Source: JACVRW01 sp963728495 (GTDB taxonomy: Bacteria > Actinomycetota > Thermoleophilia > Solirubrobacterales > Thermoleophilaceae). Taken from it: a stretch of 64,000 nt of DNA. Positions 8,551-16,569 of this stretch are shown piece after piece; positions within the stretch are counted from its first letter, which is position 1; every line of letters begins with the position of its first letter. The notes beneath the pieces are model-generated. The model did not search any database and was not told the origin of the DNA. It worked only from the letters and a program-made list of their open reading frames with translations. The stretch covers positions 62,001-126,000 of the forward strand of contig CAVSKI010000005.1 of NCBI GenBank assembly GCA_963728495.1. The letters run 5' to 3'. The translations under genes were made by a program, and so were the position numbers.

Positions 8551-9698
8551 ACCTCGCCCACCTGGCGGGCAACGTCGGCCCAATCGAAGCTCAGCACGTG
8601 TTCGCTGGCTTCCGCCACGAGCCGGTCCCGCAGCTGCTCGTCGGTGAGCAGGCGCTCGGCCATCGAGGCCAGCGAGCTCGGGTCGCGCGAGCGAAAGCGC
8701 AGACCGACGTCCTCGTGGGGCACGACCTCGCGCAGGCCGCCGGTGTCGGCCACGAGGCACGGACAGCCGGACGCCATCGCCTCGAGCGCCACCAGGCCGA
8801 AGGGCTCATAGATGGAGGGCACCACGGTCAGGTCGGCGATGCGGTACAGCGAGTGCAGCACGTCGTCGCCGATCCAGCCCAGAAAGGTGCCGTGCGGGTC
8901 GAGGCCGAGCTGGCTGGCCTGCTCGCGCAGCTCGGCCTCCGCGGTGCCCGAGCCGGCCACAAGAAAGCGAACATCGCCGACGCGCTCGATGAGCCCGGGC
9001 AGCGCCTCCAGCGCCAGCTGGAAGCCCTTCTCGTACACGAGCCTGCCCACCAGCAGCACGAGCTTCTCGTCGGGCTTCGCAAAGGGCGCACGCAGGGTGT
9101 CGAGATCGTCGACCGGCACCAGCTCCGAGGGGTCGATGCCGTTCGGGACCACCGCGATGCGCGACTCCTCCAGGCCATAGACGTCGGCCACGTGCTCGCG
9201 CATGTACGCCGAGCAGGTGATCACCCGCTCGGCCCGGTTGGCCATCCAGCGCTCGACCTCGTGGATGTAGGACTGGGGGTGCTTTTCGACCCAGCCCTGG
9301 TGGCGGCCGTACTCGGTGGCGTGGATCGTGACCACGAACGGCGCGCGAAAGCGCTTGGCCAGGTGGTCGCCGGCGCCCGCCACGAGCCAGTCGTGTCCGT
9401 GCACGACGTCGAAGCTGTAGCGGTCGCCGAGCTCCACCCCGTGCGCCAGCATGTCCGCGTTCATGCGCTCGATCCAGGTGACGAACTCGCCGAGATCGCG
9501 TGGACGTTCGGGCTCGCGCACGCGATGGATGAGGACACCCCCGCGCTCCTCCTCGGGCGGGTCCTCCTCGCGCCCGCGGGCGATCACGTGGACCTCGGCT
9601 CCCTGCTCGCTCAGGTTCTCGGCCAGCTTGCGCACGTGACGTGCGAGGCCGCCCTCGATCAGAGGCGGGTACTCCCAGGACAGGATGAGAGCTCTCAT
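8508..9698 (-). CDS. GT4 family glycosyltransferase, glycogen-synthase-like (alpha-1,4-glucan)
   Basis: 396 residues with the two-domain GT-B fold. The N-terminal domain opens MRALILSWEYPPLIEGGLAR, with the glycine-rich loop expected of glucan synthases. The C-terminal domain has VVPNGID, LLVGRLVYEKGF and the nucleotide-sugar motif EPFGLVALEAMASG (E-x7-E). It probably transfers glucose from a nucleotide sugar to a growing alpha-1,4-glucan. It lies 13 bases downstream of a GH57 branching-enzyme gene and two genes after a methyltransferase. That order resembles the mycobacterial Rv3030-Rv3032 genes for methylglucose lipopolysaccharide. Ordinary glycogen synthesis is the alternative. Confidence 0.85.
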   Translation of the reverse strand: MRALILSWEYPPLIEGGLARHVRKLAENLSEQGAEVHVIARGREEDPPEEERGGVLIHRVREPERPRDLGEFVTWIERMNADMLAHGVELGDRYSFDVVHGHDWLVAGAGDHLAKRFRAPFVVTIHATEYGRHQGWVEKHPQSYIHEVERWMANRAERVITCSAYMREHVADVYGLEESRIAVVPNGIDPSELVPVDDLDTLRAPFAKPDEKLVLLVGRLVYEKGFQLALEALPGLIERVGDVRFLVAGSGTAEAELREQASQLGLDPHGTFLGWIGDDVLHSLYRIADLTVVPSIYEPFGLVALEAMASGCPCLVADTGGLREVVPHEDVGLRFRSRDPSSLASMAERLLTDEQLRDRLVAEASEHVLSFDWADVARQVGEVYSELVIPVSLRSG

Positions 9699-9711
9699 CG
9701 GCGGGCCGGTA

Positions 9712-11130
9712 CTAAGGAGTGGTGAGCGAGGCGAGGTCGAGGTCAGGGGCCAGATTGCGCAGTTCGGGCTGCGCGGACGCTGAGTCTGCCAGAGCCGCGA
9801 GGGCGGCGTCGAGAGCGCGGGAATGCGTCTCGACGCGGCGCCGGGAATAGTCGGCGGCCAGCCCGCGAGTGGACATGAAGGCCCAGTCGCTGGACTGAAT
9901 GGCGAGCAGCTCGCGCGCCGCGCGCATCAGCGCCGCCCGCGGTTCGATGCCGGAGGCCGCGGCGCTCACGGTGCGCAGCTCGGCGTGCCGGGCGCCGAAG
10001 GCGAACTCGCTCACCGCCGGGGAGTCCCAGGTGGAGAGGTCCTTGTTGGCGCCCCAGCTCGAAGGCGCCAGCTCGAAACCGGCCACCGGCTCGACGAGCT
10101 CGAGGCCCTCGCTCACGGTGGCCAGCGCCAGCCCGGCGCGCGGCGCCTCCTCGAGCACCGCGGCCAGCCACACCGGGCCCTCGTACCACCAGTGCCCAAG
10201 CAGCTCGGTGTCGAGCGCGCAGCACAGCAGCCCGCCGTGCTCGAGGCGCTCGGTGGCGCGCCGCACGAAGTCGCGCGCGTGCTCGCGGGCCAGGGCTTCG
10301 GCCGCCGCGCGTTCGTAGGCGCCGCCACGGTTGTCCCATGGCTTGAGGTCGTGGACGGTGCGGCGGTGGTAGTCGCGGTACGTGCCATGAGCGGGGTAGC
10401 CGGCGCGGTCGTTCCACACCAGCTCCACCGTCGCCCAGTCGATCGGCACGGCCGCGGGACCCGCCTCCGTGGCCACCGGCTGGAGGTGATCGAAATCCGC
10501 GACGCCGGTCTGATCGACGCAGAAGGCCCGCACGCCGTGGTCGGCGAGCTCGCGTTCGAGCCCGGGTGCGTAGGCGCACTCGGGCAGCCAGAAGCCGCCC
10601 TGCCACGAGCCGAAGCGGCGCAGGTGGGAGGAGGTGCCGGTGGCCAGCTGGAGCCGCCGCCCGGCGTCGGTGGCCAACAGCGGCAGCAGCGCGTGGGTGG
10701 CCGCGGAGGTCCAGAGCTCGACCCCGTCGAGCGCCCGAAAGGCGCCCACCAGATCGCGCCCGCAGCGCTCGAAAGCCACCTCGGCCGCGGTGTAGTCGGC
10801 CGCCGCGCGCCGGACCTCGGCAGCCAGGGCCGGTTCGCCGCCGCTCTCGAGGCCCTCGGCGTCCTCGGCGTGGATCACGGCACGGATCTCGCGCAGGAAG
10901 CGCAGGTAGCGCTCCCCCGCCTCTCCCTCCATCGCCTCCAGCTGGTCACAGAGCACCGGTGTGAGCCCGACCGTCACCGGCGCACCGTCCAGGATCTCGA
11001 GCAGCGGCAGGTAGACGCAGGCCACCGCCTCCCAGAGCCACTCCTCGCCGAACGGCCAGGTGCCAAAGCCCTCCACGTAGGGCATGTGCGAGTGCAGGAC
11101 CAGCGCAAGCGCGCCCCGCCGGCGCCTCAT
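9712..11130 (-). CDS. GH57 family 1,4-alpha-glucan branching enzyme (DUF1957 C-terminus)
   Basis: 472 residues. The N-terminus LALVLHSHMPYVEGFGTWPF is the conserved first strand of GH57 enzymes. GGFWLPECAYAPGLE contains the expected catalytic glutamate region, and CCALDTELLGHWWYEG matches the second catalytic carboxylate region. The C-terminal helical part (SSDWAFM) fits the DUF1957 domain of bacterial branching enzymes. It transfers an alpha-1,4 segment to make an alpha-1,6 branch. The ATG at 11130 overlaps the stop of the CPBP gene (ATGA); a longer in-frame opening upstream runs antiparallel to real genes and is rejected. It acts with the adjacent GT4 enzyme. Confidence 0.88.
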   Translation of the reverse strand: MRRRRGALALVLHSHMPYVEGFGTWPFGEEWLWEAVACVYLPLLEILDGAPVTVGLTPVLCDQLEAMEGEAGERYLRFLREIRAVIHAEDAEGLESGGEPALAAEVRRAAADYTAAEVAFERCGRDLVGAFRALDGVELWTSAATHALLPLLATDAGRRLQLATGTSSHLRRFGSWQGGFWLPECAYAPGLERELADHGVRAFCVDQTGVADFDHLQPVATEAGPAAVPIDWATVELVWNDRAGYPAHGTYRDYHRRTVHDLKPWDNRGGAYERAAAEALAREHARDFVRRATERLEHGGLLCCALDTELLGHWWYEGPVWLAAVLEEAPRAGLALATVSEGLELVEPVAGFELAPSSWGANKDLSTWDSPAVSEFAFGARHAELRTVSAAASGIEPRAALMRAARELLAIQSSDWAFMSTRGLAADYSRRRVETHSRALDAALAALADSASAQPELRNLAPDLDLASLTTP

Positions 11131-11930
11131 GCCGGCATCGGCGAGGGCGCCCTGCCCACGCGGCGCGGAACGAGCACGCAGGCGAGCAGCACCAGCGCGC
11201 CCATCACAAGCGCGGGGACGGCGGCGATCTCCAGCGAGGCGACCGTGTTGAAGGCCGCGTGCGTGGCGATGACCGCGAACAACGAGCCCGTTCGCTCGTA
11301 GAGCAGGCACTGCCCGATGCCGAACACGGCGATCACCAGAAGTAGCACGGGCTCGGAGTAGTACTGCAGATGCACGGAGGCGAACACGCAGCCCGTGATC
11401 AGCGACGAGGACCAGACGCGCAGCCTCGTTCGCAGCGCGCGGTAGAAGAACGCGCGGAAGAAGATCTCCTCGGCCACCGGCGCCAGCAGCACCACCACGA
11501 TCACGATGGCCAGCGCGGCCAATCCGCTGACATCGCCCAGCTCCTCGAAATCGGTCTCGTCGACCCCGAACAGCTCGATCGTTCCCACCTCGATGCCGAG
11601 CATGAGCGCGAAAGCCAGCACCGCCCAGCCCACGGTGGGCCAGAAGGGCGTGGCCCGCACCCCGAAGTGCCACGCCCGCGGCGTACGCGTGAACCCGGCG
11701 AAGAGCACGGCGGCGCCGACGAACACCCCGTCCTGCAGCAGCGCGAGGACCAACAGGGCGATGGCGCCGAGCGTGTCCGAGAGGCCCGAGATGAAGATCA
11801 GCGGCAGGACCGGGAGGGCGGCGACGGTGATCGCGGCAAAGGCCGCCAGCAGCCCCACCGGCGCGTACCACGGCGGCCACGGGGGACGTGCGGCGGCGGG
11901 CAACTCGGGCGGATCGAGAAGGCGGCTCAA
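11127..11930 (-). CDS. CPBP family intramembrane glutamic protease
   Basis: 267 residues with about eight hydrophobic helices. All three CAAX/bacteriocin-processing motifs are visible: EEIFFRAFF (EExxxR), FASVHL (FxxxH) and HAAFN (HxxxN or HxxxB type). These protease-like membrane proteins cleave prenylated or signal-like substrates, or act in regulated membrane proteolysis. The start is TTG at 11930, whose last bases overlap the stop of the methyltransferase upstream. Its place inside the glucan operon is odd, because no prenylated partner is evident. It may handle export or quality control of the operon's product, which is only inference. Confidence 0.85.
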   Translation of the reverse strand: MSRLLDPPELPAAARPPWPPWYAPVGLLAAFAAITVAALPVLPLIFISGLSDTLGAIALLVLALLQDGVFVGAAVLFAGFTRTPRAWHFGVRATPFWPTVGWAVLAFALMLGIEVGTIELFGVDETDFEELGDVSGLAALAIVIVVVLLAPVAEEIFFRAFFYRALRTRLRVWSSSLITGCVFASVHLQYYSEPVLLLVIAVFGIGQCLLYERTGSLFAVIATHAAFNTVASLEIAAVPALVMGALVLLACVLVPRRVGRAPSPMPA

Positions 11931-12673
11931 CGCAGCACCGCCACGAAGTCGAGCGCGCGCTCGAGGCGGTCGCCGCGCAGCTCGAAGTCGCGCGTCGAGA
12001 TCGCGGGGACCAGCCGGTTGTAGAAGGGCTTGGTGATCCGCAGCGCGCTGTGCACGCTGTCCCAGCCCGCTCGCAGCGCAAGCTCGTGCGCGCGCAGCTT
12101 GCGCGCGTGGAAGAGCCCGAGCATCTGCACGTGATCCGCCGCCTCAGCGCACAGGGAGCGAAACTCCTCGACCCGGTACTCGCGCAGATGCCAGGGATTG
12201 CCCGACTTCTCGGCACCGGGCGGGGCGAGAGTGAGCAGGTTGGGCGTGGACACAAAGACGGTATCGGCCATCCGCTTGAAGCGCGTGAGCAGCGCCGCCG
12301 GGTCGGCCACGTGCTCGACGGTCTGAAGGAAGACGATCGCGTTGCAGGGCTCGTCGTGACGTTCGATCAGGTCGCGCACGAAGCGCACGCCCGGGCGGGT
12401 GTACTTGAGCCGAGCGTGCTCGAGCGCCTCCGGATTGGCATCGACCCCGGTCACCGCTCGCGCGCGCCGGGCCAGGACCGAGCTGCCGTAGCCCTCGCCG
12501 CAGGCCATGTCGACCACGTGCAGGCCCGCACAGCGCTCGGCGATCCACTCGTATACGGCGAGGTGACGGCGAAACCAGTAGTTCTCGGCCGGCACGTCGG
12601 GGAGAGTGCGCTCGCCGGTGAGCGCCAGCGGCGGAACGCCGTCGGGCTGGTCTTGCTGGACGGTCTCCTGCAT
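11927..12673 (-). CDS. SAM-dependent methyltransferase of the Rv3030 type
   Basis: 248 residues, first gene of the glucan operon. The opening LTGERTLPDVPAENYWFRRH is the pattern I associate with Rv3030-like methyltransferases of mycobacterial polymethylated polysaccharide loci. The SAM-binding motif VVDMACGEGYGSS is class I Rossmann, and FLQTVEHVADP is the post-motif typical of Methyltransf_11/25 proteins. It may O-methylate the glucan made by the GT4 and GH57 enzymes downstream. The ATG at 12673 is chosen since the upstream in-frame extension runs into the divergent gene; only 30 bases separate the two starts. Confidence 0.82.
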   Translation of the reverse strand: MQETVQQDQPDGVPPLALTGERTLPDVPAENYWFRRHLAVYEWIAERCAGLHVVDMACGEGYGSSVLARRARAVTGVDANPEALEHARLKYTRPGVRFVRDLIERHDEPCNAIVFLQTVEHVADPAALLTRFKRMADTVFVSTPNLLTLAPPGAEKSGNPWHLREYRVEEFRSLCAEAADHVQMLGLFHARKLRAHELALRAGWDSVHSALRITKPFYNRLVPAISTRDFELRGDRLERALDFVAVLR

Positions 12674-12703
12674 CGCGGCGAGGCAGTCTAGGCTCCCGCT
12701 CCC

Positions 12704-13613
12704 ATGCCCCCGCCGGCCGAGACCATCCTCGACGCCAACGCGCGCTACCACGACCTGGCGGCGCGGCACTACGACTCCAAGTGGGGGATCGCGTACGACG
12801 AGGTCGGCCAGGCACAGGTCACGGCGAAGCTGCAGAAGGCGCTCGGCCGGGCGCCCGGGCGCTTCGCCCGCGCGCTCGAGATCGGGGCCGGCACCGGATA
12901 CTTCACGCTCAACCTGATGCGCGCCGGCGTGATCGGCGAAGCGGTGGCTACGGATCTTTCCCCGGGGATGCTCGCGGCGCTGGAGGACTCGGCCGCCGAG
13001 CTCGGGCTGCCCGTAGAGACCGCGGTGTGCGAGGCGTCAGAGCTCCCTTTCGACGACGCCGGCTTCGACCTCGTCTTCGGCCACGCGGTGCTTCACCACC
13101 TGCCCGACCTGCCCGGCGCCTTTCGCGAGTTCCGGCGCGTGCTGCGCCCCGGCGGGATGATCGCCTTCTGCGGCGAGCCATCGCGCCACGGCGACCGGAT
13201 CTCGGCCCTGCCCAAGCGCGGCGCCTACGCGGCCGCGCCGCTTTGGCGCGCACTCGTGGGAGCAGCCGAGCGGGGCGCCAACGGGAACGGTAGGCGGCCC
13301 TTCGGAGGAGGCCCGGCTGGAGGGCCTGGTCGACGTGCACGCCTTCACGCCCGCCCAGCTGAGCTCGCCCGCCGGCGCCGCCGGCTTCCTGTCCGTCCGG
13401 GTGACCGGCGAGGAGCTGGCCGCCTCGATGTTCGGTTGGGTCAATCGCACTCTCGAGGGAACGGTCGACCCCGCGGACGTGCCGCAGGCCTGGCGCGTGT
13501 ACGCCTACCGGGGCTACCTGCTCCTGCAGCGCCTGGACCGGACCCTGCTCGAGCCACGGCTGCCGGCAGCGCTGTTCTACAACCTGCTGCTGTCGGCGCG
13601 CGCTCCGGGTTAG
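12704..13613 (+). pseudogene. Class I SAM-dependent methyltransferase, single frameshift
   Basis: Intact for about 190 codons. The SAM motif is LEIGAGTGYFTLNL, followed by ATDLSPGMLAAL and FGHAVLHHLPDLPGAFREFR. The family reading then jumps frame between about 13250 and 13290 (one extra base) and continues as SEEARLEGLVDVHAFTP to a TAG at 13611. Joined, it would be about 302 residues. Without the correction the first frame runs arginine-rich into the next gene, which is an artefact. The downstream part keeps good codon use, so either the sequence has an error or the decay is recent. The substrate is unknown, perhaps a lipid or quinone-like compound. It is divergent from the glucan operon. Confidence 0.75.
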
Positions 13614-13627
13614 GGCCTCTGGCTTCG

Positions 13628-14200
13628 ATGCGCTCATTCGACCCACGCGTGGTGGGGGAGCGGGAGTGCCGGGCCTGGGAGACCTACTACCGGCGCAAGT
13701 GGGGAGCATTCCTGGCCGCCTCGGTGGGACTCGTGCGCGCCGCGTTCGGCATGAGCTGGCCGCGGACGCTGGTCGGCGCCTGGCTGGTGCTGCGGGCCAA
13801 CCAGGTCTGGGCCCCGTATCCCAACAACGACCCCGACGCCGCCCGGCGACTGATGGTCAACTTCTACCGCCTGCTTCGCAAGAGCTCGGGCGAGAGATTC
13901 GATCCCACCCGGTCGGCGTGGCTCGAGGTCGAGTGGTGGCGCGTCCACCGCGAGGCGCAGCACGGAGACGGGGACGGCCCGTCGGAGCAGCTGACGGCGG
14001 CGCTGCGCGATCTCTACGCGTACTCCTACGGCGTGGACCCCGCCGAGGTGCAGCTCGCGGCGGCCCTGCGCGCGGAGGCGATGGACGTCTCGGACCGCTG
14101 GGTCGAGCGCGGCTGCGACCCGGAGGACCCCGAGTTGAGCCACGAGCGAGCCCTGTTGGTGCGCTCGTACGCGCACCTGCTCGGCGCCGTGCATCGGTAG
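13628..14200 (+). CDS. Conserved hypothetical protein, 190 aa
   Basis: A soluble, tryptophan- and arginine-rich protein I do not recognise by function. Visible landmarks are ECRAWETYYRRKW near the N-terminus, a hydrophobic helix SWPRTLVGAWLVLRANQVW, then WLEVEWWRVHRE and a C-terminal helical half ending RSYAHLLGAVHR. It starts at an ATG 14 bases after the broken methyltransferase and ends 10 bases before the FMN-type protein, so the three look like one operon. It shares a frame with the methyltransferase start, which makes a misleading 498-codon open frame. Confidence 0.7.
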   Translation: MRSFDPRVVGERECRAWETYYRRKWGAFLAASVGLVRAAFGMSWPRTLVGAWLVLRANQVWAPYPNNDPDAARRLMVNFYRLLRKSSGERFDPTRSAWLEVEWWRVHREAQHGDGDGPSEQLTAALRDLYAYSYGVDPAEVQLAAALRAEAMDVSDRWVERGCDPEDPELSHERALLVRSYAHLLGAVHR

Positions 14201-14209
14201 ATTCGGCCG

Positions 14210-15118
14210 GTGACCGTGGCCTGGTCCGACGAGGTCGACGCCGTGCTTGCCGGCGACATGACCGCCGCGTTCGGGTACCTGACCCCGGCGGGCGGCGCGG
14301 TCGTGACCGCGGTGGCGCCGGTAGGGCTCCGCGACCGCGACCAGGGAACGGTCACCTTCACCACCTCGCTGGGCCTCGGGAAGAAACTCGAGCGGATCGC
14401 GCGGGACCCGCGCGTGGCGATGGCCTACCACGCCCGCGATCACGGGTTCGCGTCGGGTGACTCGTTCGTGCTCGTGCAGGGCCGCTGCCGCCCGGTGCCG
14501 CCCGCGGACCCGGACTGGAACGAGCGCGTGCTCGGGCCGGCGTCGGCGCGCTTCATGGGCCCGCCCCGGCGGGGCGCCTTCTGGGACCGCTGGCTGCAGG
14601 AGTACTACGCGGACCGCGTGCCGGTGACCGTGGACGTGGAGCGCGTGGTGGTCTGGCCGGCACTGGACTGCTCCGGCGAACCGGTCGTGAACGGAATCGA
14701 CCGCCCGGGCGCGCCCGAGCCCCAGGCCGCTCCGAAGAAGGGAACGGGCCCACGGCTGGACGCGGACAAGGCGGCGCGCAAGCTCGCTCGGATGCCACAC
14801 GTGCTGGTCGCGTGGCGCGAGGCGGACGGCTTCCCGGCCGTGGTGGCGGCCCGGGTGCGGGGAACCGGTGGCGAGGGCATCCGCCTGGGGAGCGAGGCCG
14901 GGTTGCCTGCGGGTGGACGCCGCGCGGGAGTGCTCGGGCATTCTTACGAGGCCAAGCTCGTGGGGCTGCGGGCGCGCCAGCACACCGGCTGGCTCGAGGA
15001 CGGCCTGTACGCACCTCATACCGTCAGCGCGTTTCGGGCCCCGTCGAACAAGACGCTGCTGCTGCTGGCCAACGGGCTTTTGGCCAAGCGGGGGCTGCGC
15101 AAGGCTCGCCGCGGTTAG
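14210..15118 (+). CDS. Pyridoxamine 5'-phosphate oxidase-like FMN-binding split-barrel protein
   Basis: 302 residues. The first half shows the split-barrel pattern AFGYLTPAGGAVVTAVAPVG, then TVTFTTSLGLGKKLERIARD and RVAMAYHARDH, as in F420- or FMN-dependent flavin reductase-like proteins of actinobacteria. The second half (after residue 165) may be a second, degenerate barrel. The start is GTG at 14210. The activity could be an F420- or FMN-linked reductase, or heme or flavin storage; sequence alone does not decide. Its stop overlaps the convergent membrane-protein gene by four bases. Confidence 0.72.
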   Translation: MTVAWSDEVDAVLAGDMTAAFGYLTPAGGAVVTAVAPVGLRDRDQGTVTFTTSLGLGKKLERIARDPRVAMAYHARDHGFASGDSFVLVQGRCRPVPPADPDWNERVLGPASARFMGPPRRGAFWDRWLQEYYADRVPVTVDVERVVVWPALDCSGEPVVNGIDRPGAPEPQAAPKKGTGPRLDADKAARKLARMPHVLVAWREADGFPAVVAARVRGTGGEGIRLGSEAGLPAGGRRAGVLGHSYEAKLVGLRARQHTGWLEDGLYAPHTVSAFRAPSNKTLLLLANGLLAKRGLRKARRG

Positions 15119-16359
15119 AGGAACGCCGCGGCCGGCGCCAGGGCCAGGGCGATCAGCACGGCGTCGCGGGCGCGGGTGCGAAGCTCTCGCCGCGCCGGAG
15201 CGGCGGGTGGCTGGTGCTCCGACGATTCCCTGACGACCCAGTCGAGCACCGCGTCGAGGAAGGGCACGGGGCGCTTGGGCACTCCGCTCAGCCGGTCGGC
15301 GAGGGTGCGGCCCGCCGCGGCGATGCGCCCCTCGCTGGCGATCTGGTCGAGCACCTTGGCCGCCTCCGGCGCCGCCGGCAGGCGCCGCAGCTTGCCCAGC
15401 GCGCGGCGCGAGACCTCGCGCAGGCCCTCCGAGCCGGCCGCCCCGCGCAGCCAGGTGGCCACGAGCACCAGCAGGGCGGCGCGGCTCGCGCGCCGCAGCG
15501 CGGTGTCGAGGCCCAGGCCGCCGCCGAGGGAGAAGATGAGAGCGCCGCCGGCGAGGACGGCGGCGAAGGCCAGGCCGGTCTTGAGCGGCTCCTTGTCCGG
15601 CTTGGCGGCGATCCAGGCGATGGCCAGCCACAGCGTCACCGCTGACAGCAGCAGCCAGGTGGTGCTCGACAGGAGCAGCGCGAACGCCACGCCTGCGGCC
15701 AACGTCACCGCCCGCGGGTCGAAGCGCCGCCGGTGGGCCGGCTCGGTCGCCTCTGGGTCATCAACCTTACGTTTGCCGCCTATGTGGCGGTCAACGTAAG
15801 CCGCGTCCTCCGACGCCGCGTCCCAGCCCCGCAATCCACGCCGGTAGACGAGCACCTGCACCACGCTGGCGAACGCGGCCCAGGCCACCAGCCCGAGCGC
15901 GGTCAGCACGAGGGCCTCGGCGCTGCCCACCTCCAGCCCCACGCGGCGCGCCAGCGCGTCATAGGTGCCGGCGTACGCGTCGAGCCCACCGGTGATCACC
16001 CAGATGAAGAAGGCCGTCGTGGCCGTGTTGTGCAGCAGCCGGACCGACGCGCAGGCCAGCACCTGCGGGGCCGTGCCCCAGCCGCGGGCCTCCAGGCGGC
16101 CCAGCATCGGGGCGCTCACGGCCTGGGTCAGCGGAATGCCGAAACGAGCCGGGCCGATGATGGCCACGGTCTCGAGCATGGCCGCCGCGCTCGCGCCAAA
16201 GCCCAGCCGGGCCCCGCGCTGGTGGGCCACCCGGGCGAGGGCGACGCCGCCGGCCAGCGCGATCCAGAAGCCGCCCGAGGGCGCGGCGCGGGCGGCGAGA
16301 AAAGACACCACCGCCACATGAGCAGGCCCCGACGGCACGGCTGGAGCGACGGTCGCCAT
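15115..16359 (-). CDS. Polytopic membrane protein of unknown function, 414 aa
   Basis: The N-terminal half has four or five hydrophobic helices (for example HVAVVSFLAARAAPSGGFWI and LVLTALGLVAWAAFASVVQV). A charged linker with DRHIGGKRKVDD follows, then two or three helices around FALLLSSTTWLLLSAVTLWL. The C-terminal stretch is basic and helical and ends in a short hydrophobic segment. I recognise no catalytic motif. A small palindromic sequence in the linker region (CTTACGTTTGCCGCC near 15766) is inside coding sequence. It might be a transporter-like or scaffold protein. It lies downstream of a photolyase pair on the same strand. Confidence 0.65.
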   Translation of the reverse strand: MATVAPAVPSGPAHVAVVSFLAARAAPSGGFWIALAGGVALARVAHQRGARLGFGASAAAMLETVAIIGPARFGIPLTQAVSAPMLGRLEARGWGTAPQVLACASVRLLHNTATTAFFIWVITGGLDAYAGTYDALARRVGLEVGSAEALVLTALGLVAWAAFASVVQVLVYRRGLRGWDAASEDAAYVDRHIGGKRKVDDPEATEPAHRRRFDPRAVTLAAGVAFALLLSSTTWLLLSAVTLWLAIAWIAAKPDKEPLKTGLAFAAVLAGGALIFSLGGGLGLDTALRRASRAALLVLVATWLRGAAGSEGLREVSRRALGKLRRLPAAPEAAKVLDQIASEGRIAAAGRTLADRLSGVPKRPVPFLDAVLDWVVRESSEHQPPAAPARRELRTRARDAVLIALALAPAAAFL

Positions 16360-16383
16360 AGAGGCGACCGTAGCGAGGCGGTC

Positions 16384-16569
16384 TTAGTGGCCGTTGCCGG
16401 CGTACCGCCGGATCGGCGACTCGGCGATGCGCCGTCCCAGGTCGGCCACCTGCTCGTCGCCGATGAAGGCCTCCCCCGCGGCGAGGGTGAGCTCGAGCGT
16501 GACCATTGGGCGGGTATCGACGCTGCCGTACACCGGCTTGAACCGCTGGCGTCGAGGCTGGACGAGCAT
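16384..16569 (-). CDS. Small hypothetical protein coupled to photolyase, 61 aa
   Basis: The ATG at 16569 shares its A with the TGA stop of the photolyase gene (TGATG), or a GTG three bases earlier could be used, so it is probably translated by coupling. The protein has no cysteine or membrane segment. It reads like a real small protein (VDTRPMVTLELTLAAGEAFI, then LGRRIAESPIRRYAG), with strong third-position GC. The function is unknown; a DNA-repair accessory role is only suggested by position. Confidence 0.5.
   Translation of the reverse strand: MLVQPRRQRFKPVYGSVDTRPMVTLELTLAAGEAFIGDEQVADLGRRIAESPIRRYAGNGH

Noticed and set aside
12704..14200. One 498-residue protein
   Set aside because: The middle is arginine- and proline-rich out-of-frame sequence; a frameshifted methyltransferase and a separate gene starting at 13628 explain it better.
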